From Thiobacillus sp. (lineage in GTDB: Bacteria > Pseudomonadota > Gammaproteobacteria > Burkholderiales > Thiobacillaceae): a stretch of DNA of 64,000 bases. The notes under the pieces are model-generated. The model searched no databases. It saw nothing but the letters and a program-made list of their open reading frames with translations, and was not told the origin of the DNA. Shown piece by piece: positions 43,013 to 52,973 of the stretch; position 1 is the stretch's first letter; each line of letters opens with the position of its first letter. Location of the stretch: assembly GCA_030679915.1 (NCBI GenBank), contig JAUXRY010000030.1, positions 1 through 64,000 of the forward strand, written 5' to 3'. Both the position numbers and the translations under genes were made by a program.

Positions 43013-44526
43013 TGCGCGATTCCCAGTACGGCGTCGATATACCGCTGCGGCGCCAGAAGTTGCTCCGCAGTGTCAGTGGCATAGGTGGAAAGTGGACCTG
43101 CCCAGATCACCAGGCCGACGATCAGCGCCAGCAATCCGACAATGGGCGCCAACGCGGCGGATGTCGGTGGCGTTTGCGACGCGGAATCGTGCGACCCGTG
43201 GGTGCGATAAAACAGCAGGCTGCCGCTGCGTGCCAGCGCAATCATGCTGGCCAGGCCGGTGGCGAGCACGACACTCCATACCCAAACCATCAACGGAGAT
43301 TCAATGGCGGCTTTGAGCAGCATGAATTTTCCGAGAAATCCCGACAGCGGCGGTAATCCGGCATTGGCGACGGCGACAATAAAGAAAAGGCCGCCCAGTA
43401 CGCGCGCGTTCTGCATGATGGGCCCGGACTCAAGGTGATCGGACAACGAACCGCGTGCGCGGCTGATCGCATCGGCCAGCAGGAACAATGCGGCGGCGGC
43501 AAAAGTGGAGTGCGGCAGGTAATACAGACCCGCAGCAACCGAGTCGACCGTGCCAAGGCCAAAGGCCAGCAGCAGCATACCGATCGACGCCACCACCAGA
43601 TAGGCGGCCTGTTGCTTAAGCGTAGAGCTGGCCAGCACGCCGAGCATGCCCAGCACCAGTGTGATGAGCGCCAAGGGTGCCAGCCAGGCATCGAGCAGGT
43701 TGGCCACGGGTCCTGCAGCATCGCCGAACATCAGGCTGTACACGCGCAGGATGCTGTAGGCGCCGCCCTTGGTCATGATGGCGAACAGCGCGGCCACCGG
43801 TGCACTGGTGTGGGCATAGGCGGCGGGCAGCCAAAGATAGAGTGGCAGCAGCGCCGCTTTCAATGCAAACACGGCAAACAACAGCAATCCGGCGGATTGC
43901 ACCAGCGGCAGGTTTTCCGGTGAGGTCTGTGCGAGTTTTACCGCCAGGTCGGCCATGTTGAGCGTGCCGGTTACGCCATAGAGCGTGCCGACGGCGAACA
44001 GGAACAGGGTTGAGCCAATCAGGTTGATGACGACAAAATGCAGCCCGGCCTTGACCCGGTTACGGCCGCCGCCATGCAGCAACAGGCCGTAGGACGCGAG
44101 TAGCAGGATTTCGAAAAAGACGAACAGGTTGAACAGGTCGCCGGTGAGGAAGGCACCGTTGAGGCCGAACAGTTGCAGCTGGAACAGGACGTGGAAATGA
44201 CGGCCTTCGGTGTCGCCACCGCGAATCGCGTAGAGCAGCGCAAACACGGCCAGCAATGAAGTGGTTAACAGCATCCACGCGGCAAGCCGGTCGACCACCA
44301 GCACAATGCCAAAGGGCGCGACCCAGTTGCCGAGCGCATACACCAGATGCGTGCCATCGCTGGCGGTTTGGGTCAGCGTGATGGCGAGCGGGATCAGCGC
44401 CATTGCGGCGAGCAGGCTGACACTGCGTTGAAGCGTCAGCGACTGGTTGCGCAGCGCAAGTAAAACAATCCCGCTGAGCAACGGCAACAGCACCGGCAGG
44501 ATGGGCAGATGCGCGAAGCTGGTCAT
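43009..44526 (-). CDS. mrpD: Na+/H+ antiporter subunit D
   Basis: 505 aa with about fourteen membrane segments; homologous to the proton-pumping NuoM/NuoN subunits of complex I. The FFEILLLASYGLLLHGG segment with a conserved Glu and the Lys-bearing ALKAALLPLYLWLPAAYAHTSAPVAALF lie where proton-path residues are expected. Starts within the end of mrpC (4-bp overlap). Confidence 0.94.
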   Translation of the reverse strand: MTSFAHLPILPVLLPLLSGIVLLALRNQSLTLQRSVSLLAAMALIPLAITLTQTASDGTHLVYALGNWVAPFGIVLVVDRLAAWMLLTTSLLAVFALLYAIRGGDTEGRHFHVLFQLQLFGLNGAFLTGDLFNLFVFFEILLLASYGLLLHGGGRNRVKAGLHFVVINLIGSTLFLFAVGTLYGVTGTLNMADLAVKLAQTSPENLPLVQSAGLLLFAVFALKAALLPLYLWLPAAYAHTSAPVAALFAIMTKGGAYSILRVYSLMFGDAAGPVANLLDAWLAPLALITLVLGMLGVLASSTLKQQAAYLVVASIGMLLLAFGLGTVDSVAAGLYYLPHSTFAAAALFLLADAISRARGSLSDHLESGPIMQNARVLGGLFFIVAVANAGLPPLSGFLGKFMLLKAAIESPLMVWVWSVVLATGLASMIALARSGSLLFYRTHGSHDSASQTPPTSAALAPIVGLLALIVGLVIWAGPLSTYATDTAEQLLAPQRYIDAVLGIAQ

Positions 44527-44867
44527 CGGTGGCTGTCCTCGCCATGGTGCAAGCCGTCGACGTGATCATTGCCCAGTTCGGAGCGTGCTTTCAGCGCCAG
44601 CACGATGACAAAGGCGGTCATGCCGAAACTGATGACGATGGCGGTAAGCACCAGTGCCTGGGGCAGCGGGTCGGTATAGCTTTCGGCGGCAGCGTTGATC
44701 ACGGGCGGCACGCCTATGGCCAGCCGACCCATGATGAAGAGGAACAAATTGACGGCGTAGGACAACAGGGTGAGGCCCAGCACCACCGGAAAAGTCGTAC
44801 CGCGCAGGGAGAGAAACACCCCGCCTGTGGTGAGTACGCCGATGACCAGTGCGATCATCGCTTCCAT
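44523..44867 (-). CDS. mrpC: Na+/H+ antiporter subunit C
   Basis: 114 aa, three membrane segments, NuoK-like. GLTLLSYAVNLFLF and DPLPQALVLTAIVI are conserved in MnhC/PhaC. Its start meets the mrpA stop. Part of the hydrophobic core of the antiporter. Confidence 0.94.
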   Translation of the reverse strand: MEAMIALVIGVLTTGGVFLSLRGTTFPVVLGLTLLSYAVNLFLFIMGRLAIGVPPVINAAAESYTDPLPQALVLTAIVISFGMTAFVIVLALKARSELGNDHVDGLHHGEDSHR

Positions 44868-47665
44868 TAGTTGGGGCTCCTGTGTTTGGGCGGCGTGTGA
44901 TGAAGGCCGCCGAGGTTGAGCAGGATCATGAGTGTGGCGCCGACGACGACGAGGAAGACACCGAGGTCGAACGCCATTGCCGAGGCCAGTTCGAATTCAC
45001 CCACGATGGGCCAGTTCAGGTGGCCGTAGGTCGAAGTCAGGAAGGGCGCGCCAAACCACCAACTGCCTAGGCCGGTGACAGTGGCAACAGCCAGGCCCCA
45101 GGCGATCAGCGGATGGCTATCGGACGGCAAGCGCTGATGGGTCCAGTGCGCGCCGTTGGCAAGGTATTGTACGATCAGCGCCACCGCGGTGATGAGGCCG
45201 GCAATGAAACCACCGCCGGGTTGGTTGTGGCCGCGCAGCAGGATAAACACGGCGACCAGCAGCGCCAGCGGCAACAATATTTGCGTGAGCGTGGCCATGA
45301 TGGTGGGGTGCATGTCGGTATTCCAGAGTCGGCCGCTGCCGTCGCGAATCGGCGCGGGCAAATGCAGGTTTTGCATCATCGCCACAATGCCGAGTCCGGC
45401 CAGCGCCAGTACGGTGATTTCGCCCAGCGTGTCGTAGCCACGGAAGTCAACCAGGATGACATTGACCACATTGCCGCCGCCGCCGCCCGGGACGCTATTG
45501 GCAAGGTAATAGCCGGCGATGGTGTCATAAGGCCGGGTGAGCACGGCCCAGGCCAGCGCAGCCGTGCCGGCACCGGCCACCAGCGCAATGACGCCATCGC
45601 GCCAGACCCGCCCGAGGTCTTTCTCTGGCAGACTGTTTTGCGGCAAAAAGTACAACGCCAGCAACAGTAAGATGATGGTGACAATCTCAACTGACAGTTG
45701 GGTGAGTGCAAGGTCTGGCGCGGAAAACTTCACAAAGGCGAGCGCTACCACCAGCCCCACCACGCCGATGGTGATGAGTGCGGTGAAACGCTGCTTGTGT
45801 AGCCAGACCGTCGCCACAGTGGCGATGATCAACGTGCTGGCGGCGAGCAGACTGACGGCGTCGAGCGGTAGACCGATACGGCTGCCGGTTAGCGGCGCAT
45901 CGCTTGCCAGCCAAGGCGAAACACCCAGCACCACTGCTGCAATCATCAGGAAAAACACCTGGCGTTGTAGCGAACCGGTGTCGATCAGGCGAGTGATCCA
46001 TCCTGCCAGCGCGATTAAACTATCCAGCAGGGCGTTGTAGACGACGCGTGAGTCGAGCCGACCAAGACTGCTGTCGTGCCAGACAAACAGCGACTGACGC
46101 AGCGCAAAGATCAGTGCGCCGCCGATCAGTGCGATCAGGCTCATGATCAGGGCCGGGTTGATGCCGTGCCACAGGGCAAGATGATATTCAGGCAGTGCAG
46201 TTTGCAGCGTGCCTTGTGCCGCGACCGCGAGCAGGGGAGCAATAGTGAGCGCCGGGGCGATGCCGACCACCAGACAGATCACCACCAGGATTTCCACCGG
46301 CACTTTCATCCAGCGCGGTGGCTCATGGGGCGTGCGCGGCAGATCCACCGGATCGCCGTTGAAGAATACGTCGTGAATGAAGCGGATCGAATAGGCAACA
46401 CCCAGGGCGCCAGCCAACGTGACCAATGCGGAGAATAACCAGCCGCCAATCATGTGGGTTGAAATGTGCATCGCCTCGGCGAAGAACATTTCTTTCGACA
46501 AAAAGCCGTTCAACAGGGGTACACCGGCCATCGCTGCTGCCCCCACCATGGCCAGCGTGGCGGTGTAGGGCATGAACTTCCACAGACCGTGGAGTCGCCG
46601 CAAGTCGCGGGTGCCGGTCTCGTGGTCGATGATGCCTGCCGCCATGAACATCGAAGCCTTGAAGGTGGCGTGGTTGATGATGTGAAACACGCCCGCCACC
46701 GCGGCAAGCGGAGTCGACAGGCCGAACAGCAGGGTGATGAGGCCGAGATGGCTGAGCGTGGAGTAGGCGAGGAGCCCCTTTAGATCGTGCTTGAACAGCG
46801 CGACGTAGGCGCCGATCAGCAAGGTGGCCAGGCCCGCGCCGCTGACCAGCCAGAACCATTCGGGTGTGCCGGACAGCGCCGGGAACAGCCGCGCCAGCAG
46901 GAATACACCGGCCTTCACCATGGTGGCCGAATGCAGGTAAGCCGATACCGGCGTGGGCGCAGCCATCGCATGCGGCAGCCAGAAATGGAACGGGAATTGC
47001 GCTGACTTGGTGAAAACGCCGAGCAGGATCAGCACCAGGGTGGGCACGTAGAGGGGATGTGCGCGAATGAGGTCGCCGGAGGCGAGTACGACGCTGAGAT
47101 CGTAGCTTCCAACAATATGGCCGAGCAGCAAAAACCCGCCCAGCATGGCGAAGCCGCCCAGGCCGGTTACCGTCAGCGCCATGCGCGCGCCCTGCCGCGC
47201 TTCTTCGCGGTGCTGCCAGTAGCTGATCAGCAGGAAGGACGACAGGCTGGTCAGCTCCCAGAAGATCAACAGCTGGATCAGGTTTTCCGACAGCACGATG
47301 CCGAGCATCGAGCCCATGAACAGCATCAGGTAGCTGTAGAAGCGCCCCATGCTGTCACGCTCGGACAGATAGTAGCGCGCGTACAAGATGATCAGCAGGC
47401 CGATGCCCAGAATCAATCCGGCGAACATCAGGGCCAGCCCATCGAGGCGGAACGCCAGGTTGAGTCCGAGCGCAGGCATCCAGTCGTGTTGCTGGATCAG
47501 CGTGGTGCCGGCGAACGGCAGACTAAAGGAAGGCGCCAACCAGAGTATCGACGCCAGCGTGACGACGCCTGCCGCCCAAGCGGAATGCGAGCGGCCGTAG
47601 CGGGACGCCAGGGCAACCAGAGCAGCACCGAAAAAAGGCGTGAGAACAGCAAGAAAAAGCGTCAT
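44867..47665 (-). CDS. mrpA: Na+/H+ antiporter subunit A fused to subunit B
   Basis: About 932 aa from the ATG at 47665 (MTLFLAVLTPFFGAAL); the frame is open 90 codons further but that part looks non-coding. Residues ~1-770 are NuoL/MrpA-like with many membrane helices, including the key helix region FTKSAQFPFHFWLPHAMAAPTPVSAYLHSATMVKAGV. The C-terminal ~160 residues, with LLRGHNQPGGGFIAGL, are a MrpB domain, so A and B are one protein as in group 2 (PhaA-type) six-subunit systems. First gene of the mrpA-C-D-E-F-G operon. Confidence 0.94.
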   Translation of the reverse strand: MTLFLAVLTPFFGAALVALASRYGRSHSAWAAGVVTLASILWLAPSFSLPFAGTTLIQQHDWMPALGLNLAFRLDGLALMFAGLILGIGLLIILYARYYLSERDSMGRFYSYLMLFMGSMLGIVLSENLIQLLIFWELTSLSSFLLISYWQHREEARQGARMALTVTGLGGFAMLGGFLLLGHIVGSYDLSVVLASGDLIRAHPLYVPTLVLILLGVFTKSAQFPFHFWLPHAMAAPTPVSAYLHSATMVKAGVFLLARLFPALSGTPEWFWLVSGAGLATLLIGAYVALFKHDLKGLLAYSTLSHLGLITLLFGLSTPLAAVAGVFHIINHATFKASMFMAAGIIDHETGTRDLRRLHGLWKFMPYTATLAMVGAAAMAGVPLLNGFLSKEMFFAEAMHISTHMIGGWLFSALVTLAGALGVAYSIRFIHDVFFNGDPVDLPRTPHEPPRWMKVPVEILVVICLVVGIAPALTIAPLLAVAAQGTLQTALPEYHLALWHGINPALIMSLIALIGGALIFALRQSLFVWHDSSLGRLDSRVVYNALLDSLIALAGWITRLIDTGSLQRQVFFLMIAAVVLGVSPWLASDAPLTGSRIGLPLDAVSLLAASTLIIATVATVWLHKQRFTALITIGVVGLVVALAFVKFSAPDLALTQLSVEIVTIILLLLALYFLPQNSLPEKDLGRVWRDGVIALVAGAGTAALAWAVLTRPYDTIAGYYLANSVPGGGGGNVVNVILVDFRGYDTLGEITVLALAGLGIVAMMQNLHLPAPIRDGSGRLWNTDMHPTIMATLTQILLPLALLVAVFILLRGHNQPGGGFIAGLITAVALIVQYLANGAHWTHQRLPSDSHPLIAWGLAVATVTGLGSWWFGAPFLTSTYGHLNWPIVGEFELASAMAFDLGVFLVVVGATLMILLNLGGLHHTPPKHRSPN

Positions 47666-47682
47666 TGAACGGGAATCGGGGG

Positions 47683-47701
47683 CCGGGCCTGGGAGGCCCG
47701 G
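47683..47701 (-). promoter_or_regulatory. GC-rich hairpin in the mrpA leader
   Basis: CCGGGCCT, GGG, AGGCCCGG form an 8-bp perfect stem about 18 bases ahead of the mrpA start on the minus strand. It falls in the 248-bp divergent region shared with the SulP gene. It could affect mrpA translation or end a stray plus-strand transcript; no T tract follows. Confidence 0.4.
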
Positions 47702-47912
47702 ATTATGGCCGGTAGACGCGGCCATTCTATCGTGAATGGCACGGTGCGGGCGCCACAAGGGCAGCGTGGCGACCTGTGCAAAAATACGGGGTTCCGTGTG
47801 TGCACCAGCCGGCCGTTTCTCTGGCTGACCTGCCTCCTGTTGTGATTGCCTCGCTTTGCCTGATCCCGTTAATTGGGTGTCTCCCAAAACGTTGTTATTT
47901 AAAGTGTTGTCG

Positions 47913-49448
47913 ATGAATTTTCCTGCCTGCCCCAATTATTCCCTGTCACGCGTCAAGCTGTGTGTGCTGAGCGGCTTGACTGTTGCGCTGGCGCTGGTGC
48001 CCGAAGCCATTGCTTTTGCTTTTGTCGCGCAGGTGCATCCGCTGGTGGGGCTGTATGCCGCCTTCATCATGGGCCTGATCACTGCGGCCTTCGGCGGTCG
48101 TCCCGGCATGATCTCGGGCGCGACAGGTGCACTGGCGGTGGTGATGGTGGCGCTGGTGGTCACCCATGGCGTCGAATACCTGTTTGCCACCGTGGTGCTG
48201 ATGGGCTTGCTGCAGATTTCATTCGGTCTGTTCAAGCTAGGCAAGTTCATTCGCATGGTGCCGTTCCCGGTGATGATCGGATTTGTTAACGGGCTGGCCA
48301 TCGTGATTTTTCTGGCGCAGATGGGGCATTTCAAACTGCCGGACGCAGCAGGAAATCCCGCGTGGATGACCGGCATGTCACTGGCCACCATGCTCGGCCT
48401 GATCGCGCTGACAATGGCGATCATCTATCTGCTACCGCGCGTGACCAAGGTCGTTCCCTCGGCGCTGGCGGGCATCGTGGCGGTTTCCGCCCTGGTTATT
48501 TTTTCCGGCATCGACACCAAGACCGTTGGCGACATGGCATCCAGCGAGGGCGGCTTGCCGCAGTTCCACCTGCCGCTGGTACCGTTTACCTGGGAAACAC
48601 TGCAAATCATCTTCCCCTATAGCCTGATTCTGGCGGCGATCGGTTTGATCGAATCGCTGCTGACATTGAACCTGATCGACGAAATGACCGATACCCGCGG
48701 CCAGCCCAATCGCGAATGCGTGGCGCAGGGCTCGGCCAACGTGGTGACCGGTTTCTTCGGCGGCATGGGTGGCTGCGCGATGATCGGGCAAAGCATGATC
48801 AACGTGAACAACGGCGCAACCCAGCGTCTGTCCGGCATTGCCGCGGCGCTGTTCCTGCTGTCGTTCATCCTGTTCCTGTCGAGCTGGATCGAACTGATTC
48901 CGATTGCTGCGCTGGTCGGCCTGATGTTTGTGGTGTCGCAAAAGACTTTTGCCTGGGGCAGCTTCAATGCGCTGCGCCGGGTGCCGCGCAGCGATGCGCT
49001 GGTGGTGATAGCAGTAACCGTGATCACGGTTTTCACCGATCTGGCCATTGCGGTCATCACCGGGGTGATCATTTCGGCGCTGGTGTTTGCCTGGCAGCAT
49101 GCCAAGCACATTCGGGTCCGGGTGGGGGTCGAAAGCCACGGCTGGAAGGTGTATGAACTCGAAGGCACGTTGTTTTTTGCCTCCGCTGCAGACTTTTTGT
49201 CCCAATTCACCCCGACCGAGGACAGCGACGAAGTCGTGATCGATTTTGCTCGAGCCAAGGTGATGGACCACTCAGCCGTTGAAGCGATCGATAGTCTGGC
49301 CGAGCGTTATCGAAAAGCGGGTAAGCGATTGCACCTGCGCCACCTCACGCCCGATTGCCTGGAACTGTTGACCAAGGCCAAGGACATGGTGGAAATCGAT
49401 GTGCGGAGTGACCCGCATTACCACATTGCGGACAACAAGCTGGGTTAA
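47913..49448 (+). CDS. SulP family inorganic anion transporter
   Basis: About 511 aa from the ATG at 47913. Some ten to twelve membrane segments in the SulP fold ([24 protein letters not shown] start, [19 protein letters not shown] in the core), then a cytoplasmic STAS domain (about 400-495, with the [19 protein letters not shown] segment). SulP proteins carry sulfate, bicarbonate (BicA type) or other anions, some with Na+. The divergent Mrp operon could sustain a Na+ gradient; coupling is inference only. Confidence 0.88.
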   Translation: MNFPACPNYSLSRVKLCVLSGLTVALALVPEAIAFAFVAQVHPLVGLYAAFIMGLITAAFGGRPGMISGATGALAVVMVALVVTHGVEYLFATVVLMGLLQISFGLFKLGKFIRMVPFPVMIGFVNGLAIVIFLAQMGHFKLPDAAGNPAWMTGMSLATMLGLIALTMAIIYLLPRVTKVVPSALAGIVAVSALVIFSGIDTKTVGDMASSEGGLPQFHLPLVPFTWETLQIIFPYSLILAAIGLIESLLTLNLIDEMTDTRGQPNRECVAQGSANVVTGFFGGMGGCAMIGQSMINVNNGATQRLSGIAAALFLLSFILFLSSWIELIPIAALVGLMFVVSQKTFAWGSFNALRRVPRSDALVVIAVTVITVFTDLAIAVITGVIISALVFAWQHAKHIRVRVGVESHGWKVYELEGTLFFASAADFLSQFTPTEDSDEVVIDFARAKVMDHSAVEAIDSLAERYRKAGKRLHLRHLTPDCLELLTKAKDMVEIDVRSDPHYHIADNKLG

Positions 49449-49591
49449 TACGCTGAGATTCAGGCAGGAGACTGTGTGAAGGGGGAAGCACGCTATGCGC
49501 TGCCTGGCAATAGTTTTGATTATGGGTATCAAGTCTGGCGAATAACTGTCGTTATACCCTGACCACCCGCATTCCAGAACAATACCAACTT

Positions 49592-51268
49592 GTGCGATTG
49601 ATCCCCCCATTCCTGTCGTCCTTTACAAATTTGCTGCCCAGATGGCTGGTTGTTGGCTTTGGCTTTCTGTGCCTGCTCGTCACGCTGGTGGTGGGATCCA
49701 GTATTTATTATCTGAACACGCTGAGAAACGAACTGGGGAGCGTGGTCAATATCCAGATGCAACGCATTAGTCAGGCGCACGAAATGCGCATGACGATCCG
49801 TGAACGCATGCTGAGTCTCGACCGGATTTTTCTTGAGCACGATCCCTTTGTGCAGGATGAGCTGTATTTGCAATTCCTGAATTTGGGTGGCCGGGTGATC
49901 CAGTTGCGCCGCGAACTGGAGCCACAGGCTGAAGATGCAGATGAGCAGCGCATTTTGTCCAGTTTCAAGCGTGAAATCCTTCACACCGCAGACAAAACGG
50001 ATGCCGTCGTTGCCCTTTATCTTGATGGGCGGATGGAAGAGGGGCGCAGCCTGCTTCTGAGTGAGGCGATCCCTTCTCAAGCCAGAGTGACTGAAGCCAG
50101 TGACGCGCTACAGGCGTTCTACCGCGAGCAGGGCCAACAAACCGTAGCCCATGCCCGCCAGGTTTACGAATCGGCTTTTCAGATGGTGATTGGCTTGGGC
50201 GTGGGCGCGATTCTACTCACCCTGCTGACAGCCGCACTGGTTATTCGCCGCATTCTGAAAGATCGTCAATCCCTGCTTGCCGAGATTGAAATTCGCCGCG
50301 AAGCCGAAGCGGAGTTGCTCGTTCTGAGCGGTGATCTGGAAGAGATCGTGGCGATGCGAACCGCGCGCCTGCAAGAAGCAACCGACTTGCTCAAGGAAGC
50401 ACAGCGAATCGGCCAGATGGGCCATTGGGAATGGGACGTGCGGGATGGCAGCATCAAATGGTCCGACGAGGTTTATCGACTGTTTGGTATGAACAAGATT
50501 GCCTCGGTTACGTCTTACGATGAATTCTTGCAGACCGCCCACCCAGACGACCGAGACAAGGTCGTCACCGCCATGGAAAAGGCCTTGATACAGGGATGTT
50601 ATCGAGGCAGTCACCGTATTCTCTGGCCGGATGGCAGCATCCGTTACATCGAGGGAATGGGTCGTGTGACGTATGGTGAGGGAGATCGGCCTTTGCGCAT
50701 GGTTGGCACGCTGCAGGACATCACCGAAGAACAGCGCTTACAGCAGCAGCTATGGGATTTGGCGCATCACGATGGTCTCACCGGGTTGCCTAACCGCGGC
50801 TTGCTGATCGATCGCCTGCAACAGGCCATCGCAATCGCCCATCGCCAGGGCACCACGCTGGCTGTGGCCCTGTTTGACCTGGATCGGTTTAAATTGGCGA
50901 ATGACAGCCTCGGACATGCCGCCGGAGACCGCTTGCTGGTGGAAGTGGCCAGCCGTTTGCGCGGCGCTGTTCGGCAAAGCGATATTGTGGCGCGCTTTGC
51001 CGGCGATGAGTTTGTTGCGGTTTTTCCCGCGCTGGTTGCCTCCGAAGAGACAGCGCAGCTACTGGATAAAATCCTCGCCAGCTTTAATGCGCCTTGTCAG
51101 CTGCATGGCACCGAATGGCTCATTTCCGCCAGTATTGGTGTGGCCTTTTATCCGAGCGATGCCCGGGATGCCCAAGGCTTGCTGCAAGCTGCTGACGAAG
51201 CGATGTATGCCATGAAGCAAGCCGGACGCAACGGTTACAGAATGTATCAGGCAGGCTTCACTTCGTAA
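49592..51268 (+). CDS. Membrane diguanylate cyclase with 4-helix sensor and PAS domain
   Basis: 558 aa, GTG start. Membrane segments at about 14-36 and 198-220 flank a periplasmic four-helix bundle sensor. A coiled coil (about 225-270) leads to a PAS_3 domain (about 275-375) and a C-terminal GGDEF domain. The active-site motif reads AGDEF, an accepted active variant, and an RQSD inhibitory site lies five residues before it. It should make cyclic di-GMP with product feedback. Alone in its transcript. A GEMM riboswitch about 12 kb away could read its product. Confidence 0.92.
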   Translation: MRLIPPFLSSFTNLLPRWLVVGFGFLCLLVTLVVGSSIYYLNTLRNELGSVVNIQMQRISQAHEMRMTIRERMLSLDRIFLEHDPFVQDELYLQFLNLGGRVIQLRRELEPQAEDADEQRILSSFKREILHTADKTDAVVALYLDGRMEEGRSLLLSEAIPSQARVTEASDALQAFYREQGQQTVAHARQVYESAFQMVIGLGVGAILLTLLTAALVIRRILKDRQSLLAEIEIRREAEAELLVLSGDLEEIVAMRTARLQEATDLLKEAQRIGQMGHWEWDVRDGSIKWSDEVYRLFGMNKIASVTSYDEFLQTAHPDDRDKVVTAMEKALIQGCYRGSHRILWPDGSIRYIEGMGRVTYGEGDRPLRMVGTLQDITEEQRLQQQLWDLAHHDGLTGLPNRGLLIDRLQQAIAIAHRQGTTLAVALFDLDRFKLANDSLGHAAGDRLLVEVASRLRGAVRQSDIVARFAGDEFVAVFPALVASEETAQLLDKILASFNAPCQLHGTEWLISASIGVAFYPSDARDAQGLLQAADEAMYAMKQAGRNGYRMYQAGFTS

Positions 51269-51660
51269 TGAAGTGAGCGGGTGCTTGTGGGTTTTTGGTG
51301 GTCGCTCTGATCGTTCTGATATTCCTCAGCGTGCAATAAAACCTTGCGTGGGGTAGCCCCCACATTTATGCCTTGTATTTTGTGCTGTGAAATGACGCTC
51401 TGGTGTTGGCGGTCACCTTGGGTAAGGTGTTTGCTATCTTGCTATTGTGGGTGTGCCCAGTCACGTGTCCGGCACCTCGGCCACATAGTCAATTGCAGTT
51501 GAAATGGCTGGATTCGTAAGTTCCTGACAAGCCTTGGTGACCGATTTGCATTGCATGCCATACTTGGGCTGGTTATGCCTGCTCAGAAAATAGGCGGCAT
51601 AATTAAAAAATGTCTGTCCGGTTTGCTGCGGGCAACAAGCGCGTAACCAGGAGAGCAATA
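51269..51660. other. Intergenic stretch without a supported gene
   Basis: 392 bp between the diguanylate cyclase and the UspA remnant. It holds two small hairpins (GTGGGG/CCCCAC near 51348-51363 and CACCTT/AAGGTG near 51416-51431) without T tracts. AGGAGA stands just before the remnant's ATG. No coding frame or RNA gene is recognised. Confidence 0.6.
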
Positions 51661-51972
51661 TGAAAGCCGTTTCATGCATCCGCGCCGCCATGATTGCAGC
51701 CCGTTCGGCGCCATACTGCATGTGTTGCACGTTGTTGTGCCCTGGGCCTTTATCCAGAGCACAACAACGATGCAGCTGTGCTCATTAATATGGCGCTGAA
51801 GGTGGCTGGAGAGCCGCTTGATTTTTTCTTGACAAGCCTGGCCGAAGCGTTTGGCATCCGTACACATGTGGCCTGTTGTCCCGGACGTGCCCATGCCTAT
51901 ATCGCTGACTATGCACGGGAAGTGTCCTCCGATGTGCTGGTGGCCGCAACGGCGCAGGAAGATCGCGCATGA
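51661..51972 (+). pseudogene. Decayed universal stress protein (UspA) gene
   Basis: A good ribosome site (AGGAGA) and an MKAV-like start at 51661 are followed by frame breaks. Pieces in different frames read like one UspA protein: ILHVLHVVVPWAF in one frame, then AEAFGIRTHVACCPGRAHAYIADYAREVSSDVLVA in another. The ATP-loop end and much of the N-terminus are missing. The last frame still overlaps the next gene's start by ATGA, a remnant of translational coupling. Alternatively the 60-residue 3' frame could be expressed as a short peptide. Confidence 0.6.
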
Positions 51973-52973
51973 TTGTCTGGCTACAACTCGCCATTTGCCT
52001 GATCGTGATCGGTATCGCTGGCTGGCGGCTGTCCCGCTACGGCGACATCCTGGCCGAAAAAACCGGGCTGTCCGCTTCGTGGATTGGTTTGATCCTGCTC
52101 GCCACCGCCACTTCGCTGCCTGAACTGGCCACGGGCGTTTCTGCGGTGACGGCAGCTCAAGCACCCGACATTGCTGCCGGTGACGTGCTTGGCAGCACGG
52201 TATTCAACTTGCTCATTCTGGTGGTTCTGGATGCGTTTTATCGCCGCGAGTCGCTCTACACGCGCGCCGCGCAGGGACACATCCTATCCGCCGCGTTGGG
52301 CGCGCTCTTGATCGGCATCAGCGGGTTCAGCCTGTTGCTGGATCAGGCCGGATTCAGCCCGTCGCTGGGTCATGTCGGCGTGTATAGCCCGCTGATCGTG
52401 ATCATCTACGTAGCGGCCATGCGCGCGGTGTTCCAGTATGAGCGGCGCACGATGGCCGAATTTACCGAGGCGGCGGTGGCACGCTATCCCGACATTACCC
52501 AGCGCCAGGCCTGGATTGGCTACGCGGTGGTGGCGTCGGCGATTGTCGCGGCGGGCTCGTGGCTGCCGTTCGTCGCCAAGACGCTGGCAGTGCAGATGGG
52601 CTGGGAGCAGAGCTTCGTCGGCACCCTGTTGGTGGCGGCGATCACCTCTGCGCCGGAAGCCGCCGTCACAATCTCCGCGCTGCGTATTGGCGCGGTGGAC
52701 ATGGCGATTGCCAACCTGTTGGGCAGCAATCTGTTCAACATCGCCATCCTGGCCATTGACGATCTGTTCTATGCACCAGGTCCCTTACTCGCGGCGATTA
52801 ATCCCAGTCACGCCATCACGGCGCTGACCGCCGTGATGATGAGTGCGCTGGTGATCGTGGGGCTGATCTATCGACCGCAGGGACGCGACGTAGCGGGGCT
52901 GTCCTGGATCAGTGTCGGCCTCTTCGCGCTATATTTGCTCAACACCTGGTTGTTATTTCAGTATGAACACTAA
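51969..52973 (+). CDS. Calcium/sodium antiporter (CaCA family)
   Basis: 334 aa, about ten membrane segments. The two alpha repeats are clear: ATATSLPELATGVSAV with GDVLGSTVFNLLIL, and AAITSAPEAAVTISAL with ANLLGSNLFNIAIL. Exchanges Ca2+ for Na+ or H+ across the inner membrane. Its end overlaps the Ca2+ P-type ATPase start by 11 bp, so both are probably translated together. Confidence 0.9.
   Translation: MIVWLQLAICLIVIGIAGWRLSRYGDILAEKTGLSASWIGLILLATATSLPELATGVSAVTAAQAPDIAAGDVLGSTVFNLLILVVLDAFYRRESLYTRAAQGHILSAALGALLIGISGFSLLLDQAGFSPSLGHVGVYSPLIVIIYVAAMRAVFQYERRTMAEFTEAAVARYPDITQRQAWIGYAVVASAIVAAGSWLPFVAKTLAVQMGWEQSFVGTLLVAAITSAPEAAVTISALRIGAVDMAIANLLGSNLFNIAILAIDDLFYAPGPLLAAINPSHAITALTAVMMSALVIVGLIYRPQGRDVAGLSWISVGLFALYLLNTWLLFQYEH

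Noticed and set aside
47666-47935. 90-codon N-terminal extension of MrpA
   Set aside because: Low-complexity, polar, overlaps the divergent sulP start; MrpA proteins begin at the MTLFLAVLTP position.
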